A stretch of 64,000 nt of DNA, taken from the NCBI GenBank assembly GCA_013815685.1, contig JACDFR010000018.1:1-64000 (forward strand), in the 5' to 3' direction. Shown piece by piece: positions 60,620 to 64,000 of the stretch. Made by a program: the position numbers and the translations under genes. Below the pieces are notes generated by a model that saw only the letters and a program-made list of their open reading frames with translations, was not told where the DNA came from and searched no databases. Position 1 is the stretch's first letter. The number at the start of each line of letters is the position of its first letter. The DNA comes from Ramlibacter sp. (GTDB lineage: Bacteria; Pseudomonadota; Gammaproteobacteria; Burkholderiales; Burkholderiaceae_C).

Positions 60620-63466
60620 CTAGTAGCCTTGGGACCGCAAGTCCGCCAGCATTTCGTCGGCGTCTCGCAGACCAATCGAACGCAGCCAGTAGCGCAAGCG
60701 GTCCGGCTTCAAGATGTAGACAAATCGCCCGTCATAGAGTCGGCAAATTCGAGTCATTGCCAAATGCTGATGAGATTGCTGTCGCAACAGGAGCTCAACA
60801 CGGCCGCGCAGTTGCTCCGCACCGTCCCATTCGACTTTCGCCCCACCGAATGCATAAGCCTGGCAAATCGCACCAGACCAGGCGAACTGACCGTGCAGCC
60901 CGAACGAAGGCTCTCCATACAGCGCGTTGACTTGACGTGCCATCACATCAGCGAATGCCTGCAAATGCTCAGAACCCACCTGCCGCATCGCAGCGGACGA
61001 TTCACCTAGCCGGATCAGATCAGCCTGATAGTCGACGATATCGTCTACCACAATTCGCTCGTTCTCACTAAGGTCAAAGGTCCCCTCGGCGGGATACGGG
61101 ATCGAGTAGATGTCGTCAGCTTGTAGTGCAGTCGCCTTCTGCGCAAACAAGCCAGGACTGGTTAATGCCAAGTACGCTCTGAGCGTTCGCTTCTCCGCCT
61201 TCATCCAGCCGTCAACTAACTTAAGCTTCGGTAGGTCCTCCATCGGGGCGCAGAATCCGACCATTCGCTGGCTGTAAGTCAGATAGTCACCATTCCAAAT
61301 CGCGTGAGGCAGGTGCATTTGCTCGCGCACCAGCAGCATCGGGGGGGTGAACCTTTTCGCGGTATAGGCGGACCTGAACAACTTGGCGGTGAGTGGCTTG
61401 ATCTGGCTCACGTCAATTCCCTGCTCAGTGAGCGCAGTGGATGGCAGGTAAGGGTTGCCAGTCAGGTGAGCCGCGGGCTTACGTTCGACGGTCTGACCTT
61501 CGATGAAACCTTCCCCAGCTTCCCATTGACACTGCGCGGCATACTCACGCAAGGTCCGTGCGCCGCCAAGGCGAGTTGAGACGGAGAGCGCTCGGCCACC
61601 GCCGAGGAGGTTGGCTCGCCACAGACGATCATTAGTGAGCGCCGTGTCATAGGGCGCCACATGAAGGTCGTAGTAGTCCAAGTCCAGACCTTGTTCGGCA
61701 TCGATCCGACCAGTTCTGCGAAATGTCGCATGCAACAGTGTTGCGTCGCTGGGTCTGGGTTTCTTTTGGGCGACTACGACGATGACTTTGGTGTCGGCGG
61801 AGCCTTTCTGAAATAGGCCGCGCACAGATACGAAGTCGAGGACTTCGCGAACACAATGCCGCTTCAAGTAACCCCGGCGGAAAGCCAATGAATTTTGGTT
61901 GTAAAGAAAGTTGTACTGTTGCAGCATCGAGATCGTGCCACCTTCCTCCATGGCATCTGTAGCCTCGTGAAGAAACAGATAGCCCACCTGCTTGTCGGGA
62001 AGCTTTCCATGTTCTGACTGATAGCGCGCGTACGCACGTGCTGTGGCAGCGGTCTGCAATTTGGACGCAAACGGCGGATTGCCCAGCACGACGCCGATGT
62101 GCGAAGGCAGCAGACCCGCCTCTTTGGCTTCGAAAAAGCAGCCATTGTGCAGGGTGTGCTGGCGGAGGTTTGGAAAAAGCTTGATGCTGCGACGGATGTC
62201 TTCAGGCTGAAGCGCATCGCACATGGCCAAGCATAGGCTGAAGCCCGCCAGTTCGACCGCATCCTCCTCCAGGTCCACCCCATGTACAAAAGCCAGTAAC
62301 CCCTGCAGGACATTCTTATCGGGGCGTCTCCACTGGTGCCGCATCCGCCAATGCAAGACCAGCCGCTTGTATGCTTCGACCAAGAAGACCCCAGAACCAC
62401 AGGAGGGGTCAAGGACGACTTGATTCCGCGTCGTGATCTGATCTAGAGTGTCCCAGCTAAGCGCCTCCTCGACGAGGAACCGGACAAGAAAGGGCGGCGT
62501 ATAAACCGAGCTCTCCTCGTTCTCAACGAACAGCTGATAGATCTGGCTTATAAGTTCGATCGGCAAATCCCGAAACGAGTACAACTCCCAGAGCGTTAGC
62601 TGGGACTGCTGGTCCTCTCGTGCCTCGATCATCCGTGCGAAGCGCTCCAATTGCTGGGTGCTAAGGAGCTTATCGACCTCGGCCGGGTCAAGTGCGAAGA
62701 CGTTGCCGTTAAACCGCTCCTCAAGCACCGCCAGCAGCTTCACCAGCGCTGGACCGTTGCCGAGTACCTCAAAGAATCGCTGTGCGCCTGGTACGAAGGT
62801 AGCAAAGAATTCTTCACCAAAGACGCCTCGTTGCTCCAGGTAGGCGATCAGTAGCGTAAGGATCAACAAGCGCCGCCGCAATCGCTGGGGCAGCACCTTT
62901 TCCTCATCGAGGTATGTGCTCAGACGTTTGAAAGCATCGAAAAGGCTCTTGTGCGCGGCGTTCCGGTTGGACAGCAGCAGTTCGCAAGTCTGCGGGTCGG
63001 TCCAAAGCGTTCCGGTACGGATCCGCTGCTCGTCCCACCATGGGTCGAGGTCGATCTGTGCTGCCAGTTTTAGTTCGCGTACTGGGTTGCACTGAAGGCG
63101 GCCGTCGTTTGCCAAGAAGTCGGCACGATGTGCGCAACGGAACAGTTGCAGAAGTCCTGGCTTGCGCCGATAGACAACGGGAACGCCACCCCAACTCCAC
63201 AACTTGCGGTGTTGCTCGGCGAATTCCTTGTCGTTCGGGAAACTTGCCTCTCCGTAGACAAAAGCCTGCGCGCTTGCACGCCGCCCGTACTGTTCGACCT
63301 CGAAGAACACGGCGTCAGCCCCGTACTCTGCGGCCTTCTCCATGATGAAAACCTCCTCAGGAGGTCGTCCTTCCGGCCGATACGCTTGCACAGCTACGAG
63401 TCCATCCACTTGCGTTGCAGCGTTCTGCAGCGACCAAGCATCCCACCACGGAGGTCGGTTACCCAT
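60620..63466 (-). CDS. Eco57I-like N6-adenine DNA methyltransferase
   Basis: A 948-residue protein. SAM motif I VVLDPSCGSGVFLVEAYKRL is near residue 352 and catalytic motif IV NPPF (VVLGNPPFASKL) at 463, both N6-adenine methylase hallmarks. The N-terminal third (WWDAWSLQN...) looks like an adaptor or target-related region and the C-terminal third is likely the recognition domain, as in type IIG enzymes. No PD-(D/E)XK motif was obvious within it; that is on the neighbouring gene. ATG 63466 overlaps the upstream gene by eight bases. Confidence 0.82.
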   Translation of the reverse strand: MGNRPPWWDAWSLQNAATQVDGLVAVQAYRPEGRPPEEVFIMEKAAEYGADAVFFEVEQYGRRASAQAFVYGEASFPNDKEFAEQHRKLWSWGGVPVVYRRKPGLLQLFRCAHRADFLANDGRLQCNPVRELKLAAQIDLDPWWDEQRIRTGTLWTDPQTCELLLSNRNAAHKSLFDAFKRLSTYLDEEKVLPQRLRRRLLILTLLIAYLEQRGVFGEEFFATFVPGAQRFFEVLGNGPALVKLLAVLEERFNGNVFALDPAEVDKLLSTQQLERFARMIEAREDQQSQLTLWELYSFRDLPIELISQIYQLFVENEESSVYTPPFLVRFLVEEALSWDTLDQITTRNQVVLDPSCGSGVFLVEAYKRLVLHWRMRHQWRRPDKNVLQGLLAFVHGVDLEEDAVELAGFSLCLAMCDALQPEDIRRSIKLFPNLRQHTLHNGCFFEAKEAGLLPSHIGVVLGNPPFASKLQTAATARAYARYQSEHGKLPDKQVGYLFLHEATDAMEEGGTISMLQQYNFLYNQNSLAFRRGYLKRHCVREVLDFVSVRGLFQKGSADTKVIVVVAQKKPRPSDATLLHATFRRTGRIDAEQGLDLDYYDLHVAPYDTALTNDRLWRANLLGGGRALSVSTRLGGARTLREYAAQCQWEAGEGFIEGQTVERKPAAHLTGNPYLPSTALTEQGIDVSQIKPLTAKLFRSAYTAKRFTPPMLLVREQMHLPHAIWNGDYLTYSQRMVGFCAPMEDLPKLKLVDGWMKAEKRTLRAYLALTSPGLFAQKATALQADDIYSIPYPAEGTFDLSENERIVVDDIVDYQADLIRLGESSAAMRQVGSEHLQAFADVMARQVNALYGEPSFGLHGQFAWSGAICQAYAFGGAKVEWDGAEQLRGRVELLLRQQSHQHLAMTRICRLYDGRFVYILKPDRLRYWLRSIGLRDADEMLADLRSQGY

Positions 63467-64000
63467 GATTGGGGCGCTTCTTTTCTCGTTGGCGGCGTGG
63501 CGTCTCACGCGGTGCGGCACGTCGGCGCCTAACAATCGCTGCTTCATCGCGCGATGTGTCGGACGAACCGATCGCGGTGAGTCCAATCTCGCGCTGGACG
63601 AGCGGCTCAGGCACCAAGTACGAGTCGATCGCAGAGAACACAGGTTCAAGTGGAACGACTAGGCCGTCCTCGACCGATGGCACGTCGTTGCAGTACTCGC
63701 ATTGGCTCGCGCCAATCCGCACAAGTAACCACGCATGCTTGCGCACCACGCGTGGTGTTGCCAGTGTCTCCGCAATGGGTTCGCATAGCGCGGCGACAAC
63801 GCCTCGTTTGAGGCCGTACACCATTTCGAGCCGGCAAAGTAGTACTAGCACGAGCACGTCGTGATTGGAGTACACACGAGCGACACGAGCGGCGCCTGGC
63901 CTGCTCACAAACCGAGGAAGTTCAGCTAGCAACCCGCGCATCTGGTCGCGCGAGTAGCCTATAAGCTCGCAAAGGTCACCGATTGTGATGGCACGCCGCA
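63459..64000 (-). CDS. MerR-like HTH protein, 5' end off window
   Basis: A frame open to the window edge encodes about 180 residues: AITIGDLCELIGYSRDQMRG, then RVARVYSNHDVLVLVLLCRL and a C-terminal region ending KKRPNHG at 63459. The first part matches MerR-type winged helices (GDLCELIGYS). A pair of cysteines lies in SQCEYCND. Overlap with the methylase start makes it the operon's upstream gene; regulation of the restriction system is inferred. Confidence 0.6.
   Translation of the reverse strand, partial: RRAITIGDLCELIGYSRDQMRGLLAELPRFVSRPGAARVARVYSNHDVLVLVLLCRLEMVYGLKRGVVAALCEPIAETLATPRVVRKHAWLLVRIGASQCEYCNDVPSVEDGLVVPLEPVFSAIDSYLVPEPLVQREIGLTAIGSSDTSRDEAAIVRRRRAAPRETPRRQREKKRPNHG

Overview
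The window is high-GC DNA from a betaproteobacterium, most likely a member of the Burkholderiales close to Comamonadaceae. Supporting signs are a terephthalate operon in the tphR-C-A2-A3-B-A1 order known from Comamonas, a Bug/TTT-family periplasmic binding protein, RdgC, a VF530-type protein, a DUF6139 protein and many tightly overlapped (ATGA) operons. No rRNA, tRNA, CRISPR array or intact transposase was recognised.

Layout. 1-6.5 kb: a large BTAD/AAA regulator (cut by the window edge) divergent from a cupin-methyltransferase pair; a repeat-rich secreted protein; two AHSA1/SRPBCC proteins and an ArsR repressor separated by a 241-bp nested-palindrome element; a DUF6151-like protein. 6.5-18.3 kb: two divergent operons around a SorC-type regulator. 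One encodes a Ugp-like ABC importer plus an endonuclease/exonuclease/phosphatase-fold enzyme. The other encodes a glycerol-1-phosphate-dehydrogenase-like enzyme and a ferric/phosphonate-type ABC importer whose permease is frameshifted. 18.3-28.5 kb: a sulfatase, its formylglycine-generating enzyme, a sugar-type ABC importer, a LacI regulator and a secreted GDPD/PLC-like phosphodiesterase. The 6.5-28.5 kb stretch reads as a scavenging region for phosphodiesters and sulfate esters, with a possible link to glycerol-1-phosphate (inference).

28.5-46.6 kb is accessory and eroded. It has a secreted alpha/beta hydrolase, a glutathione transferase, an MFS transporter with an orphan small ABC ATPase, hemerythrin, glutaminase, a LanC-like gene interrupted by an in-frame TAG, an M3 peptidase with a 3' frameshift, four toxin-antitoxin modules (HicAB, MazEF, RelE/ParE-Phd type, HipBA), and an AT-richer two-gene ATPase/TOPRIM-like pair that looks like a defence system. 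Between them lie at least six truncated gene remnants (DUF3820, a possible nucleotidyltransferase, a methyltransferase tail, a Gfo/Idh/MocA N-terminus and two copies of one unknown C-terminal module).

46.7-52.5 kb is more ordinary: a YihY/BrkB membrane protein, a MerR regulator divergent from a methyltransferase across a perfect 20-bp palindrome, rdgC, a tautomerase/flavodoxin group and a LysR regulator. 52.5-58.1 kb is the terephthalate operon: IclR regulator, binding protein, dioxygenase alpha and beta subunits, cis-diol dehydrogenase and reductase, converting terephthalate to protocatechuate. 58.1-64 kb begins with an epoxide-hydrolase-like enzyme and a small membrane protein, then passes into a restriction-modification-like island: PD-(D/E)XK nuclease, Eco57I-like adenine methylase and a MerR-like regulator that runs off the end.

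Several genes carry single-base lesions (permease near 15699, LanC-like TAG at 39126-39128, peptidase near 41105, unknown gene near 32217). These are either real decay or residual sequencing error, and read data would be needed to tell which.
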